From Mesorhizobium shangrilense (GTDB taxonomy: Bacteria; Pseudomonadota; Alphaproteobacteria; Rhizobiales; Rhizobiaceae), in NCBI RefSeq assembly GCF_040537815.1, contig NZ_JBEWSZ010000001.1:124001-188000 (forward strand): 64,000 nucleotides of DNA, given 5' to 3'. Position numbers and translations under genes: made by a program. Position 1 is the stretch's first letter, and each line of letters starts with the position of its first letter. The notes below the pieces were generated by a model. The model had not been told where the DNA came from. It did no database searches and saw only the letters and a program-made list of their open reading frames with translations. This document shows positions 16,386-25,397 of the stretch, one piece after another.

Positions 16386-18431
16386 ATGACCGACCTTCAC
16401 ATCGTCGAGGCGACGATCGCCCAGTTGCGGCGCGCGCTGGAGGAGGGCGCTGTCACCAGCGTCGAGCTGGTCGGCGCCTATCTGCGGCGCATCGGTTTTT
16501 ATGACCGGCATGGCATGACGCTGAATGCGGTTCCCGTGCTCAACCCGAAAATGTTCGAGGAGGCCGCTGCCTCCGACCTGCGCCGCCAGCGAGGGGCTTT
16601 GCTCGGGCCGCTGGACGGCATCCCCTATACGGCCAAGGACAGCTACAAGGTGGCGGGGTTGACTGTGGCCGCCGGTTCGCCCGCCTTCGAACATCTCACG
16701 GCCAATGAGGACGCCTTCACCATCGCGCAATTGCGGGCCGGCGGCGCGGTGCTGATCGGCCTCACCAACATGCCGCCGATGGCCAATGGCGGCATGCAGC
16801 GCGGCGTCTATGGCCGAGCCGAAAGCCCCTATAATGCCGATTACCTCACCGCCGCCTTCGCATCCGGCTCGTCCAACGGCTCGGGCACGGCGACAGGGGC
16901 GAGCTTCGCCGCCTTCGGGCTGGGCGAGGAGACATGGTCGTCGGGCCGCGCGCCGGCCTCCAACAACGCCGTTGTCGCCTACACGCCGTCGCGCGGCGTC
17001 ATTTCGGTTCGCGGCAACTGGCCGCTGGTGCCGACCATGGATGTGGTGGTGCCGCATACGCGCAACGTTGCCGACATGCTGGAACTGCTCGACGTGATCG
17101 TGGCTGACGATGCGCAGACGCAGGGCGATTTCTGGCGCGCGCAGCCCTGGGTGGCGCTGCCCGTGAGTTCGGCGGTCAGGCCGCCAAGCTATGCCGGGCT
17201 GCCACTGGAAGGCGCATTGAAGGGCAAGCGGCTGGGCGTGCCGCGCATGTATATCGGGCGGGATGCCGAGGCGACCAGGCCGATCGAAACCCGCGCCTCG
17301 GTGCTCGATCTGTGGCGGCAGGCGGCGGATGATCTCAGGCGGCTCGGCGCCGAGGTGGTGGAGGTCGATTTTCCTGTCGTCTCCAATTACGAGCGCGACC
17401 GTCCCGGCGCGCAAACCATGGTCGATCGCGGCATCGTGCCCCTGGATTTCGCCGAGCGGGAAATCTGGGACCTCTGCATTTTCGGCTGGGATGATTTCCT
17501 GCGGGCGAATGCCGATCCGAACATCCCTGATCTCGCTTCCGTCGATGGCCCGAACATTTTTCCGCAGCCGCCGGGCACGTTGCCCGACCGCTATGCCGGT
17601 GATTTCAGCGTTGCCGACTATGTCGAGCGGGCGAAGCTCGGCGTCGCTGAGATCGCCGATATCCCGGCGCTGGAAGACGGGCTGAAGGGGCTTGAGGCGA
17701 CGAGGCGGATCGATTTCGAGGACTGGCTGGACGCGCAAGGCCTCGATGCGGTGGTGCTGCCGGCCGCCGCCGATGTCGGGCCGGCCGATGCCGATGTCAA
17801 CGAAGCGTCAGCGGTATTGGCCTGGCGCAACGGCACCTGGGTCGCCAACGGCAATCTGGTGTGGCGGCACCTGGGCATCCCTACCGTCACCGTGCCGATG
17901 GGGACCATGGCCGACATCGGCATGCCCGTGGGGCTGACTTTTGCCGGCAAGGCCTATGACGACACAAGGCTGCTCTGCCTCGCCGGCGACTACGAGCGCG
18001 ACACTCAGCGCCGCACCAGCCCGCCGCGCACGCCTGAACTGGCCGATGATGTGTTTGCGGCGCAGGCGGACGGCATCGCCAGGGCGGGCACAACGCCGCT
18101 GGCGGTCGTGCTGGCCGCCGATACGCTCAGTGCCGGCGATGAGGACGAGATCGTCGTGACGCTCGATCTCTCCGGCGATGTTTCGTCGTCGGTGAGCGTG
18201 CGGGCGCATGTCAACGGCAGGCCGGTCGAGATGCGGCGCAGCGAGGCGCCGCCGGTCGAAACGCCCAAGGGCAGCGTCCGCTTCAGCGGCGTCGCGCTGG
18301 TTCCAGCCAGCGAGCATCGCAGGGTCCACAGCGTCTGGCGCGGGTCCTATGGCTCGATCGTGACGGCCGTGGTGCGGACGGAGGACGGGCGCACGGCCGG
18401 GGCTTATGCGGTGACGGGCGGGATCGGGTGA
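16386..18431 (+). CDS. amidase-signature hydrolase with C-terminal extension
   Basis: The 681-residue product belongs to the amidase signature family (Ser-cisSer-Lys). The Lys is in YTAKDSYKVAG, the cis-Ser region is GSSNGSGTATGAS, and the nucleophile region reads ETWSSGRAPASNN where most members have DTGGSIRxPA. The Ser is retained but the motif is divergent. After the usual domain (to about residue 545) there is an extra segment of about 130 residues with beta-rich, Ig-like character (VSVRAHVNGRPVEMRR ... AYAVTGGIG) not found in typical GatA or AmiE proteins. The start at 16386 (MTDLHIVEATIAQLRRAL) fits the family. Substrate unknown. Confidence 0.88.
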   Translation: MTDLHIVEATIAQLRRALEEGAVTSVELVGAYLRRIGFYDRHGMTLNAVPVLNPKMFEEAAASDLRRQRGALLGPLDGIPYTAKDSYKVAGLTVAAGSPAFEHLTANEDAFTIAQLRAGGAVLIGLTNMPPMANGGMQRGVYGRAESPYNADYLTAAFASGSSNGSGTATGASFAAFGLGEETWSSGRAPASNNAVVAYTPSRGVISVRGNWPLVPTMDVVVPHTRNVADMLELLDVIVADDAQTQGDFWRAQPWVALPVSSAVRPPSYAGLPLEGALKGKRLGVPRMYIGRDAEATRPIETRASVLDLWRQAADDLRRLGAEVVEVDFPVVSNYERDRPGAQTMVDRGIVPLDFAEREIWDLCIFGWDDFLRANADPNIPDLASVDGPNIFPQPPGTLPDRYAGDFSVADYVERAKLGVAEIADIPALEDGLKGLEATRRIDFEDWLDAQGLDAVVLPAAADVGPADADVNEASAVLAWRNGTWVANGNLVWRHLGIPTVTVPMGTMADIGMPVGLTFAGKAYDDTRLLCLAGDYERDTQRRTSPPRTPELADDVFAAQADGIARAGTTPLAVVLAADTLSAGDEDEIVVTLDLSGDVSSSVSVRAHVNGRPVEMRRSEAPPVETPKGSVRFSGVALVPASEHRRVHSVWRGSYGSIVTAVVRTEDGRTAGAYAVTGGIG

Positions 18432-18558
18432 CAGACGAACCCTGATCTGCCAAGTTAACAAGGCCGGGCGTTCGATGCATTTTTCAAGCAGCGCTCGGGA
18501 GGGGTGTGTGCATGCGTACGGGTCAGCTCCGCTGATTGCGGTTTTGCGTTCGAGATCT

Positions 18559-19281
18559 ATGCAGGCTCTTGTGGTGTCCGCCGCCCTGGTGGGCATGCTC
18601 GAGGGCTGCGCCGGCCCTCGCATTATTGAAAGCGCGGTTCCCATGGCCCCTCCCATCGAAGCCCGTCCATCCTGCACCGCGCAATGGCTCGCGCATGGCC
18701 ACACCAACCAGCCTGAGGCGCAGGCCTTCGCCAAGAAGTGCCTGGAGGCGCAAGGCGTGGTGGCCAGGCAGTTCGACGACAAGGCCATCGCCCGCAAGAT
18801 GACGGCGCTGATCGACGCCGATCATCCGCTGACCGCGCTCGAGCCGTCCGACATCGGCGAGTTCTGCCCCGGCTATCTCAGGCAGGACCGCGAGGGCCGT
18901 GCGGTGTTCTGGCGCACGCTGCTGGCTGCCCTGGTCCACGCGGAATCCGTCAACAACAGTGCGGCCGCCTTCTGGGAAGAGGATCAGGGCCAATACTCCA
19001 TCGGCCTCATGCAGCTCTCGCTGGCAGACGAGCCCAGATACAAATGCGGCTTCAAGTCTGAAGCCGAGATCACCGATCCCGACAGGAACCTTGTCTGCGG
19101 CATCAAGGTCATGACCATTCTGGTCAGCGCGGACGGGGCGATCGGCGGCGGCGCCGGACACGAGATGAAGGGTGCGGCTGCCTACTGGCAGAACCTACGG
19201 CAGCCCTTGCCGGTGCGGATCCAGTTGATCAAGGCCACGAGAGCGATCGACATGTGCAAGGGCGACGGGCGAAGCTCTTAG
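18559..19281 (+). CDS. putative lipoprotein with SLT/lysozyme-like domain
   Basis: From the ATG at 18559 the 240-residue product begins MQALVVSAALVGMLEGCAGP, a lipoprotein signal with cysteine at the expected place; an in-frame ATG 28 codons upstream would weaken it. The later part (LVHAESVNNSAAAFWEEDQGQYSIGLMQLSLAD) follows the transglycosylase pattern of a catalytic Glu in 'HxES', then 'S.GLMQ(L/I)', so a peptidoglycan-cleaving role in the cell envelope is likely. The family is inferred from those motifs only. Confidence 0.75.
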   Translation: MQALVVSAALVGMLEGCAGPRIIESAVPMAPPIEARPSCTAQWLAHGHTNQPEAQAFAKKCLEAQGVVARQFDDKAIARKMTALIDADHPLTALEPSDIGEFCPGYLRQDREGRAVFWRTLLAALVHAESVNNSAAAFWEEDQGQYSIGLMQLSLADEPRYKCGFKSEAEITDPDRNLVCGIKVMTILVSADGAIGGGAGHEMKGAAAYWQNLRQPLPVRIQLIKATRAIDMCKGDGRSS

Positions 19282-19329
19282 GATCAGGCCGGACGGCTGG
19301 GGCTGCGGCATGGCAGGTGCCTTACGACC

Positions 19330-19638
19330 TCAAGGGTTGTCGCAGCCATCGCTGATTGCCTTGTGCCACTGCCCGCCCTTGCGCTCCCTGCGGGCGAACC
19401 ATCCCAGGGGCAGGTCGCTGATCTGTAGCAGCGACTTGTCTATCGCCATGACCTCTTCAAGGCCGACAAGCATGGCCTCCTTTAGTTTCGAAACCGGCTT
19501 CCCAGTTCAGGAATTGCCATGCTCCGTCATCTTTCTCGTGCGTCACATAGTCGATGGCATGTTCGCCGTTCATGATCCGGCGTGCCGTGATGACCGCGAG
19601 ATTGCGAGTTCGTCGAAGGGCCAATTGTCGTTGGTCAT
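19330..19638 (-). pseudogene. frameshifted DUF2185/immunity-like gene
   Basis: The ATG at 19638 overlaps the stop of the upstream 143-aa gene (ATGA). The frame starts MTNDNWPFDELA, hits a stop, and the expected continuation (LAVITARRIMNGEHAIDYV ... WQFLNWEAGF) is in another frame. The original frame then resumes with LKEAMLVGLEEVMAIDKSLL ... LPLGWFARRERKGGQWH to a TGA at 19330. Two compensating shifts thus split a protein of about 102 residues that resembles DUF2185 immunity-type proteins. Either the gene is decayed or the sequence has two indel errors; the sequence alone cannot say. Confidence 0.65.
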
Positions 19639-20045
19639 GACGGTAGCGAGGCCAGCCATGCATCCCAGAATTCCTGGTGCATACTGACGAAAACAGGGAT
19701 GATATCGGGGCCTTCATCAAATATGTCGACCAGATCGGTCTTTTGGGGAATTTGTCCCATCTGCACTTTGCAAGCCATCAATCCTCGGCTCATCTCGATG
19801 ATGGTTTCTTCCGGATAGACATTTGCGCTCGCGCCGTAACAAAAGGGCAGCAGGCCATCGACTTCGAGGCGCTGACGTATCTGGCACAAGGCTTCGAAAA
19901 AGTCGTCCTCCTCTGCCTCGACCACCTTGTCTCGATAGCTGCAGGTCAGGCTGCAACCGGTGCCGTTTCGATCCAGTGTAAATACTGCCTGCTCATCCCG
20001 GCCGGTGCCTCCACCAATAAGGAACACACTACGCTGTTCTGCCAT
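19635..20045 (-). CDS. hypothetical protein upstream of immunity-like pseudogene
   Basis: The 136-residue product starts MAEQRSVFLIGGGTGRDEQAVF (an ATG seven codons earlier is possible). It is acidic, with VEAEEDDFFEALCQIRQRLEV and DIFDEGPDIIPVFVSMHQEFWDAW, and has no signal or membrane segment. Its stop overlaps the start of the DUF2185-like gene, so the two formed an operon. Small acidic proteins in such pairs are often polymorphic-toxin immunity proteins, but no toxin gene lies in this window, so that remains inference. Confidence 0.6.
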   Translation of the reverse strand: MAEQRSVFLIGGGTGRDEQAVFTLDRNGTGCSLTCSYRDKVVEAEEDDFFEALCQIRQRLEVDGLLPFCYGASANVYPEETIIEMSRGLMACKVQMGQIPQKTDLVDIFDEGPDIIPVFVSMHQEFWDAWLASLPS

Positions 20046-20176
20046 TTCTCCCCCCTTTGGCGTCATCCGAACCGTAATGCGCTAAAGTCGAATTTTCCAG
20101 CTGGCTGACTGCTTTGCAGGTGCTTCTCTCAATAGCCCATCCTTGATCACCCGACCCGTCATGCTATGTAACCCCG

Positions 20177-20728
20177 ATGTCAGAGCCAGCCCTTCCTTCC
20201 TCCGCCCCGCTCGTCGTGATCGACCTCCAGACCGGCATGTTCGACGGCGTGCATGAGCCGCCGATCCATGATGCCGAGGGCGTTGTCGAGCGCACAAAGG
20301 CGCTGATCGAGTGGGCGCGGCGGGGTGGGCGCAAGGTTGCCTTCATCCGCCATGACGGGCCGGCGGGCGACCCGCTGGCGCCCGGCGAACCGGGCTGGCC
20401 GGTATGGCCGGCGCTCGGCCAGGCAGGCGACGAGCCGACCTTCGCCAAATCCGTGCGCGATGCCTTCAGCAATCCCGCCTTTGCCGACTGGGTGGCCGGA
20501 CAGGGCGCCGGCGCGGTGGTGCTGGCGGGCGCGCAGACCGATTTTTGCGTGGCCGCCACCGTCAAGGGCGCGATGGCGAGAGGGCTTGGCGTCACCGTGG
20601 TCAAGGATGCGCACTCGACGCTGGACAGTGCCAGCGAGACGGCTGGCGAGATCATCGCCCGGCACAATGCCGAGTTTGCCGGGGCGGGCGCGACGCTGGT
20701 GACCGCGGAGGCATTGGTGGGCCGGTGA
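20177..20728 (+). CDS. isochorismatase-family cysteine hydrolase
   Basis: The 183-residue product has the family triad: Asp in LVVIDLQTGMFDG, Lys in FAKSVRDAFSN, and Cys in AGAQTDFCVAATVKGAM. This is the layout of isochorismatase-like amidases (nicotinamidase, N-carbamoylsarcosine amidase and relatives). The substrate cannot be told. It stands alone on the plus strand with a RIME-like repeat downstream. Confidence 0.92.
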   Translation: MSEPALPSSAPLVVIDLQTGMFDGVHEPPIHDAEGVVERTKALIEWARRGGRKVAFIRHDGPAGDPLAPGEPGWPVWPALGQAGDEPTFAKSVRDAFSNPAFADWVAGQGAGAVVLAGAQTDFCVAATVKGAMARGLGVTVVKDAHSTLDSASETAGEIIARHNAEFAGAGATLVTAEALVGR

Positions 20729-20766
20729 GGGCACGCTTCGGCGGAAGCACTTTCCCTTCGAACTTC

Positions 20767-20949
20767 GCGCTGCCCCTCATCCGCCTGCCGGCACCTTCTC
20801 CCCGTATAGTGACGGGGAGAAGGGGAGCTTGCCGCGACCTCGGCGCCCTTCTTGCAAGGTTGGCAATTGGCGAAACCGTCAACGACAGCGTCTTTCTCCC
20901 CGTCACTATACGGGGAGAAATGCCCAGCAGGGCAATGAGGGGCGGCACC
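20767..20949 (+). repeat. RIME-like inverted repeat
   Basis: Same type as 6856-7037, with arms GCGCTGCCCCTCAT and ATGAGGGGCGGCACC and CTCCCCGTATAGTGACGGGG hairpins at both ends. It accounts for about half of the 437-bp gap; I see nothing else convincing in 20950-21165. Confidence 0.8.
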
Positions 20950-21165
20950 AGCATTGGACGGGATTTCTCCGTCCAGGAATCATAAAGGCGGTGCTCGCCG
21001 CCCTCCCATCCTGATTCATTGTTCTCCCGCATCCTCCTGTTCGGCATGATGTTTTTCGCCTCCGGACATCAGGCCCACGAAACACTTTCCATCTTTTACC
21101 GTGTTGACCCTTGCCCAGCGCGCATGGTGTAGCCTTGTGGCAACGACCCCGAAAATGGTGATGCC

Positions 21166-22383
21166 GTGACTGCCCTCCCGAACACCCACTTTACCAATGC
21201 CAGGCTGGCCGATGGCGCGCTGGTTGATATCACCGTCACCGATGGCCGCTTCAGTGCCATCGCGCCGGCCGGCGACAGTGCGCTCGCCACCGAGACCCCC
21301 GCCATCGAGACCATCGACCTCGGCGGCCAGCTCACGGTGCCCGGCTTCGTCGAGGGTCATATCCATCTCGACACCTCGTTTTATGGTGACGCCTGGCGGC
21401 CGCATATTCCCTGCACCGGCGGTTTCGACGTGCGCGAGCGCGTGGCGTTCCAGGCGCGCAATCTCACGGCTGCCGCGCCCATCGCGGTGCGGGCCAAGAA
21501 CCAGCTGGAACTGTGCGTTGTCCATGGCAGCCTCAGCATGCGCAGCCATGTGATGGTCGACGGCTCGGTCGGGCTGAAGCATCTGGAGGCGATACTCGCC
21601 GTGCGCGAAGCGCACCGCGACCTCATCGACGTCCAGCTTGTCGCCTTCCCGCAAAGCGGCATCCTGTCGTCGCTCGGCACGGCCGAATTCCTGGGGGAGG
21701 CGCTGAAGCTCGGCTGCGACCTGATCGGCGGGCTCGACCCCGCGAGCTTCGACCGCGACGTGAAGGGCCATCTCGACGTGGTCTTCGGCCTGGCGCAAAA
21801 GCATGGCGTCGGCGTCGACATCCATCTGCACGATGGCGGCACGCTCGGCCTGTTCGAGATCGAGGAGATCGCCGCGCGGACACGGGCATTGGGCATGCAG
21901 GGGCACGTCGCCGTCAGCCACGCCTATGCGCTGGGCGAGTTTTCCGGCGATGTGCTGAAGAAGGCCGGCGACATGCTGGCGGCCTCAGGCATCTCGATCA
22001 TGACCAACGCGCCGGGCGACCACGCTTTCCCGCCGGTCGCGGCACTGCGCCAAGCCGGCGTCACCGTGTTCGGCGGTTCCGACAACATCCGCGATTCCTG
22101 GTGGCCCTATGGCGATGGCGACATGCTGAACCGCGCCAACATGATTGGCTACCGCTCGGGCTTCTACGAGGACCACGAACTGGAAGCGGCCTTCGACGTG
22201 GTCACCTATGCCGGCGCCAGGGCGTTGCGGCTGGACAATTACGGCATCGGGGTGGGCGCCAGCGCCGACTTCGTGACGCTGGCTGCCGGACATGTGCCGG
22301 AAGCGGTGGTGGCGGTGCCCAAGGGACGGACCGTCTATCGCCGGGGCAGGGCGGTGGCGAAGGACGGGAAGCTGCTGGGGTGA
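21166..22383 (+). CDS. cytosine-deaminase-like metal-dependent amidohydrolase
   Basis: The 405-residue product starts at a GTG (residues TALPNTHFTNARL follow). It shows the amidohydrolase metal ligands in order: GHIHLDTSF, VDIHLHDGGTLG, VSHAYALGEF and GGSDNIRDSWWPYGDGDML. These fit the CodA/cytosine deaminase and related branch, which deaminates or hydrolyses cyclic nitrogenous rings. The last 25 codons are duplicated in degraded form at 22740-22819 beyond the antitoxin gene. Substrate uncertain. Confidence 0.88.
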   Translation: MTALPNTHFTNARLADGALVDITVTDGRFSAIAPAGDSALATETPAIETIDLGGQLTVPGFVEGHIHLDTSFYGDAWRPHIPCTGGFDVRERVAFQARNLTAAAPIAVRAKNQLELCVVHGSLSMRSHVMVDGSVGLKHLEAILAVREAHRDLIDVQLVAFPQSGILSSLGTAEFLGEALKLGCDLIGGLDPASFDRDVKGHLDVVFGLAQKHGVGVDIHLHDGGTLGLFEIEEIAARTRALGMQGHVAVSHAYALGEFSGDVLKKAGDMLAASGISIMTNAPGDHAFPPVAALRQAGVTVFGGSDNIRDSWWPYGDGDMLNRANMIGYRSGFYEDHELEAAFDVVTYAGARALRLDNYGIGVGASADFVTLAAGHVPEAVVAVPKGRTVYRRGRAVAKDGKLLG

Positions 22384-22474
22384 TCCGCCAGTTGCCGGTT
22401 GATATGGAGCGTGGAATGGTCTGGATATCTCCGGATATTGGACCTGTATCTGGTCCAGAACAGGACGTGCTGCA

Positions 22475-22732
22475 ATGCAGGTATCGGTAACCAAGGCGAA
22501 GGGGCAGTTGACGGAGTTGGTTCGGCGCGCGGAAGCCGGCGACGAGGTCATCCTGACCCGCCATGGCCATGCCGTGGTGCGGCTGGTGCCCGCCAGCGCG
22601 GTGCCGGACAGGAAATCCCGTCGGGCATTGCTGGAAACGGTGCCGGCCTCCGCTGCGGCAAAGGTATCCGCCGGGCCAAGTGCTGCCCGCAGCCAGGATT
22701 TCCTTTATCGCGCCGATGGTTTGCCGGAATAA
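22475..22732 (+). CDS. orphan Phd/YefM-type antitoxin
   Basis: The 85-residue product begins MQVSVTKAKGQLTELVRRAEAG and continues VILTRHGHAVVRLVPA, the Phd/YefM DNA-binding and dimer domain. The tail, which would wrap a toxin such as VapC or Doc, is short. No toxin gene follows: downstream is a degraded copy of the preceding hydrolase gene's end. It is therefore an orphan or the remnant of a TA module. Confidence 0.85.
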   Translation: MQVSVTKAKGQLTELVRRAEAGDEVILTRHGHAVVRLVPASAVPDRKSRRALLETVPASAAAKVSAGPSAARSQDFLYRADGLPE

Positions 22733-22739
22733 TTGCCGT

Positions 22740-22819
22740 CGGTGGTGGCGGTGCCCAAGGGCGGACCGTCTATCACCCTGTCGCCGGGCAGGGCGGTGGC
22801 GAAGGACGGCAAGCTGCTA
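22740..22819 (+). repeat. degraded duplicate of the 3' end of the amidohydrolase gene
   Basis: This stretch closely matches 22304-22376 inside the amidohydrolase gene: CGGTGGTGGCGGTGCCCAAG, GGACCGTCTATC and GGGCAGGGCGGTGGCGAAGG occur in both, in the same order and orientation. The second copy carries small insertions that break the frame. The Phd gene lies between the two copies. Confidence 0.85.
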
Positions 22820-22894
22820 AACATCGTCCAAACATCATCCATCCCGGTGGAACCAGGATGGGCCTTGGTCTTCGCAGGCGATGACCGCCGGGTA

Positions 22895-23107
22895 TCAGTA
22901 GGCCTTAGCGGCCGTCTTGTGCTTCCTGGAATGCTTCCTGTGTTTCTTGTGCTTCTTGGCCGCGACCTTTTCCACGGCGGCCGGGGCAGCCGTGGTGGCG
23001 GCAGCGGTCACGGCGGCGGTGGTGGCGGCCGCATTGGCTTCGAGAACCGGCATCGAGATGACCAGCGCGAACGCGAGGCCGAGAGCCGAGAGGATGGATT
23101 TCTTCAT
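22895..23107 (-). CDS. small secreted Lys/His-rich protein
   Basis: The 70-residue product has a signal peptide (MKKSILSALGLAFALVISMP ... ANA) then an Ala/Thr-rich stretch and a strongly basic tail (KKHKKHRKHSRKHKTAAKAY). Its N-terminus is nearly the same as that of the product at 37463-37798, so the two are paralogues. A role in binding metal or polyanions in the periplasm is plausible but unproven. Confidence 0.75.
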   Translation of the reverse strand: MKKSILSALGLAFALVISMPVLEANAAATTAAVTAAATTAAPAAVEKVAAKKHKKHRKHSRKHKTAAKAY

Positions 23108-23299
23108 GGGTTCATTTCCTTCACAGATGAGCTTGGGCCTCGCCGAACGGGCCGGCCCGGTGTCCAGGCATAATTCCGAAGAGCATGCCCTTGGGCTTGA
23201 CCCGAGGGCGGAGACCGGTTTTCGGAAAAGATCATGCTCGAAAAAGAGCCTTCGATGGCGGACACACGGCGTCCGCCATCGGCGTTTCTCGAGAGCTTG

Positions 23300-23524
23300 C
23301 TACTTCTTGCATTCCGCAGCGGTTTTCATGGCTGCTGTCGCCTCAGCTTCGGTTTTGTAAGACGATTTTCCGACCATCATCGTGGCCTTGCCGTCAGGCT
23401 TGGTCGTCGCAACGGAACACGTCTTGTCGCTTGCTTTCTGGGCGACGAAATATTCTGTCGCCGCAAGCGCGGGGGCGGCTGCAAACATCATCATAATCGC
23501 TGCGGAAAGAAGTTTCTTGTACAT
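23300..23524 (-). CDS. small secreted protein, 74 aa
   Basis: I chose the ATG at 23524 because GGAGG lies about 8 bases upstream and it gives a clean signal peptide (MYKKLLSAAIMMMFAAAPALAA). The mature part (TEYFVAQKASDKTCSVATTK ... AEATAAMKTAAECKK) has two cysteines that could form a disulfide. Similar small periplasmic proteins are common in rhizobia; function unknown. Confidence 0.75.
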   Translation of the reverse strand: MYKKLLSAAIMMMFAAAPALAATEYFVAQKASDKTCSVATTKPDGKATMMVGKSSYKTEAEATAAMKTAAECKK

Positions 23525-23622
23525 TTTATTTTCCTCCACTTGGCCCTTATCGCCCATGGACACTGTGACGAAGCGATCTGTCCGATGCCTTGCGGCAACA
23601 TTACAGTTTGGTAATGTTGCGA

Positions 23623-24678
23623 TCAGTCGATAGGCAACGGCGGCATCGCCCGGTCCGGCGAGGACGCGGAACAGGCGCTCCAGGCTGGCCCAGGCGGAAG
23701 GGGCTGGGCCAAGAACAGGTTCCTGCCGATCTCCAGGAATTCGTGCTTGGCGATATCGCGCCGGGTCAAGGGCGCGATCCCGGCGTTCTTCACGGGGATC
23801 ACGAAGCCGAATTCGCCCCCGGCCCGTCCGCCCCGGTCAAGCCAGTACTCGTCCATGTCCGCATGTTTGCGCACACGGTTCCTGGAGACGCGGAAATTGA
23901 TCGTATGCGTGGCATTCGACACGCCGAGAAAATGATCGGCGCCGCCGCGCAGCGCAATGCCTTCGATGACCAGCAGCGCCGCGTCCTTTGGCCTGAGCCC
24001 GCCCATGTCGCGCGTGGCATCGACTACGGCACGCTTTGATTCCTGCCACTTGCTGCCCTGGATTCCGCCGATGGCGGCGGTATAGCCGCCGGGCAATTTG
24101 TACAAAATGAAGCTCAGCTTGACCAGATCGAGCCGATCGCTCTGCCGCGTCAGCTTGATCGAAAACGCGCCCTCATGGTTGGCGGCGGAATGAACGGCCA
24201 GCCGCATGGTCAGTGTGTACGCATCGCGCTTTCCGGCCACCATGCCGATGTCCATCGAGTTGCCATGCCATATCGCTTCCAACCGGTCGCGCGGCAAGAT
24301 TGTCGCCGCCAATGTGAAATGATCGGCAAGCAGGTCGAAGCCGCGGCCGGCCGGCAGCCCAAGCGCGAAGAATTTGTAGGCCTTCTTGCGCAGCAGATGG
24401 TCGTCCGGATCGCCCAGCCGGTGCTGCCGTCTGAACCTGGACAGGAACCTGAACCATTTGAAAAAGCTGACCGGCTTGCAGGCGACCCGGGACAGGAAGA
24501 CCATCGAGCGCTGCGCGCCCATGCGAGCGCAGAGGCTGCCAAGCTGCGCGGCAACGCCGGCGGCCTCCCGCGGCCAGCTGGGAAAATCCGGCTCCTTGCT
24601 CGTGTCAGTGCTCAAGATCTGTCCCACATATCTTCCCAGCGCAAAGGCAAATCGCCACTGCACTTCGCCGTTTCCCAA
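23623..24678 (-). CDS. VirK/YbjX (DUF535) family protein
   Basis: The product of about 351 residues has the family pattern LRKKAYKFFALGLPAGRGFDLLADHF and IWHGNSMDIG, and later GGIQGSKWQESKRAVVDATRDMGGLRPKDAALLVIEGIAL, typical of DUF535/VirK-YbjX proteins. These are linked in enterobacteria to envelope stress or virulence, but the biochemical role is not known. The first codon taken here is a TTG; a GTG a few codons downstream is possible. Single gene, minus strand. Confidence 0.8.
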   Translation of the reverse strand: MGNGEVQWRFAFALGRYVGQILSTDTSKEPDFPSWPREAAGVAAQLGSLCARMGAQRSMVFLSRVACKPVSFFKWFRFLSRFRRQHRLGDPDDHLLRKKAYKFFALGLPAGRGFDLLADHFTLAATILPRDRLEAIWHGNSMDIGMVAGKRDAYTLTMRLAVHSAANHEGAFSIKLTRQSDRLDLVKLSFILYKLPGGYTAAIGGIQGSKWQESKRAVVDATRDMGGLRPKDAALLVIEGIALRGGADHFLGVSNATHTINFRVSRNRVRKHADMDEYWLDRGGRAGGEFGFVIPVKNAGIAPLTRRDIAKHEFLEIGRNLFLAQPLPPGPAWSACSASSPDRAMPPLPID

Positions 24679-24882
24679 TCAATCCGACGATGAAAGCAGT
24701 CTTCAAACACCCCATCCGCAACGCGGTCATGGTCTCAAGACCCAACGACGTGGTTGCTATCCCCCGAACATTGCCTACGCATTACACCTTTCGGGGAAAT
24801 GTCCGGGGCTATACGGATTGGTAAAGATCAGCGGCTTCGAATGGAGGGGCGGGTGAAGTAGAGGGAGTGGTGGAGTGCGGAC

Positions 24883-25335
24883 CTACTTGAGCGCGCGCTC
24901 CATAATGATGGTGCGCTCCTCGCCATGGTAGCTGTCGCGCACGGCCCTGAACCCTAATCTGACGTAGAAAGCCTCCGCGGTAACGGATGAGGGCACCGTC
25001 AGCATCGTCACGCCGGCCCTTCGCGCGGCGAGTTCGACTTCGCCCATGAGCCGTCTGCCGACACCTTGGCCCTGGGCATCGGGATCCACGAACACGGTCC
25101 TGACGACTCCGCCATCGAGACTGGCGGTGCCAACGATCCGGCCGGCAATCTCAGCGACGAAGACTTTGCGTTTGCCAATCAGGTCCCGAACGGCGGATGG
25201 ACTGAAACTCAACTCCACGCGCTGGATAATGTCCACGGCGTAGTCCTTGGCATTGATTTCCCGCAGCGCCCGCAAGATAACCGCGCTTATGCCTGCGGCA
25301 TCGTTTTCGTGGCCTACTCTAACCCCGAACTCCAT
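24883..25335 (-). CDS. GNAT N-acetyltransferase
   Basis: The 150-residue product starts at 25335 (MEFGVRVGHENDAAGISAVI). The acetyl-CoA site is VRTVFVDPDAQGQGVGRRLM and the C-terminal strand-helix is LTVPSSVTAEAFYVRLGFR, both standard for GNATs. Upstream in-frame extension overlaps another gene in a non-coding style and is rejected. Substrate unknown. Confidence 0.88.
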   Translation of the reverse strand: MEFGVRVGHENDAAGISAVILRALREINAKDYAVDIIQRVELSFSPSAVRDLIGKRKVFVAEIAGRIVGTASLDGGVVRTVFVDPDAQGQGVGRRLMGEVELAARRAGVTMLTVPSSVTAEAFYVRLGFRAVRDSYHGEERTIIMERALK

Positions 25336-25397
25336 CAAGGCCTCCGCCAACCGCCCCTGACATCTTATAAACACAGCAGGAGTCGGCAAGCCGACCG

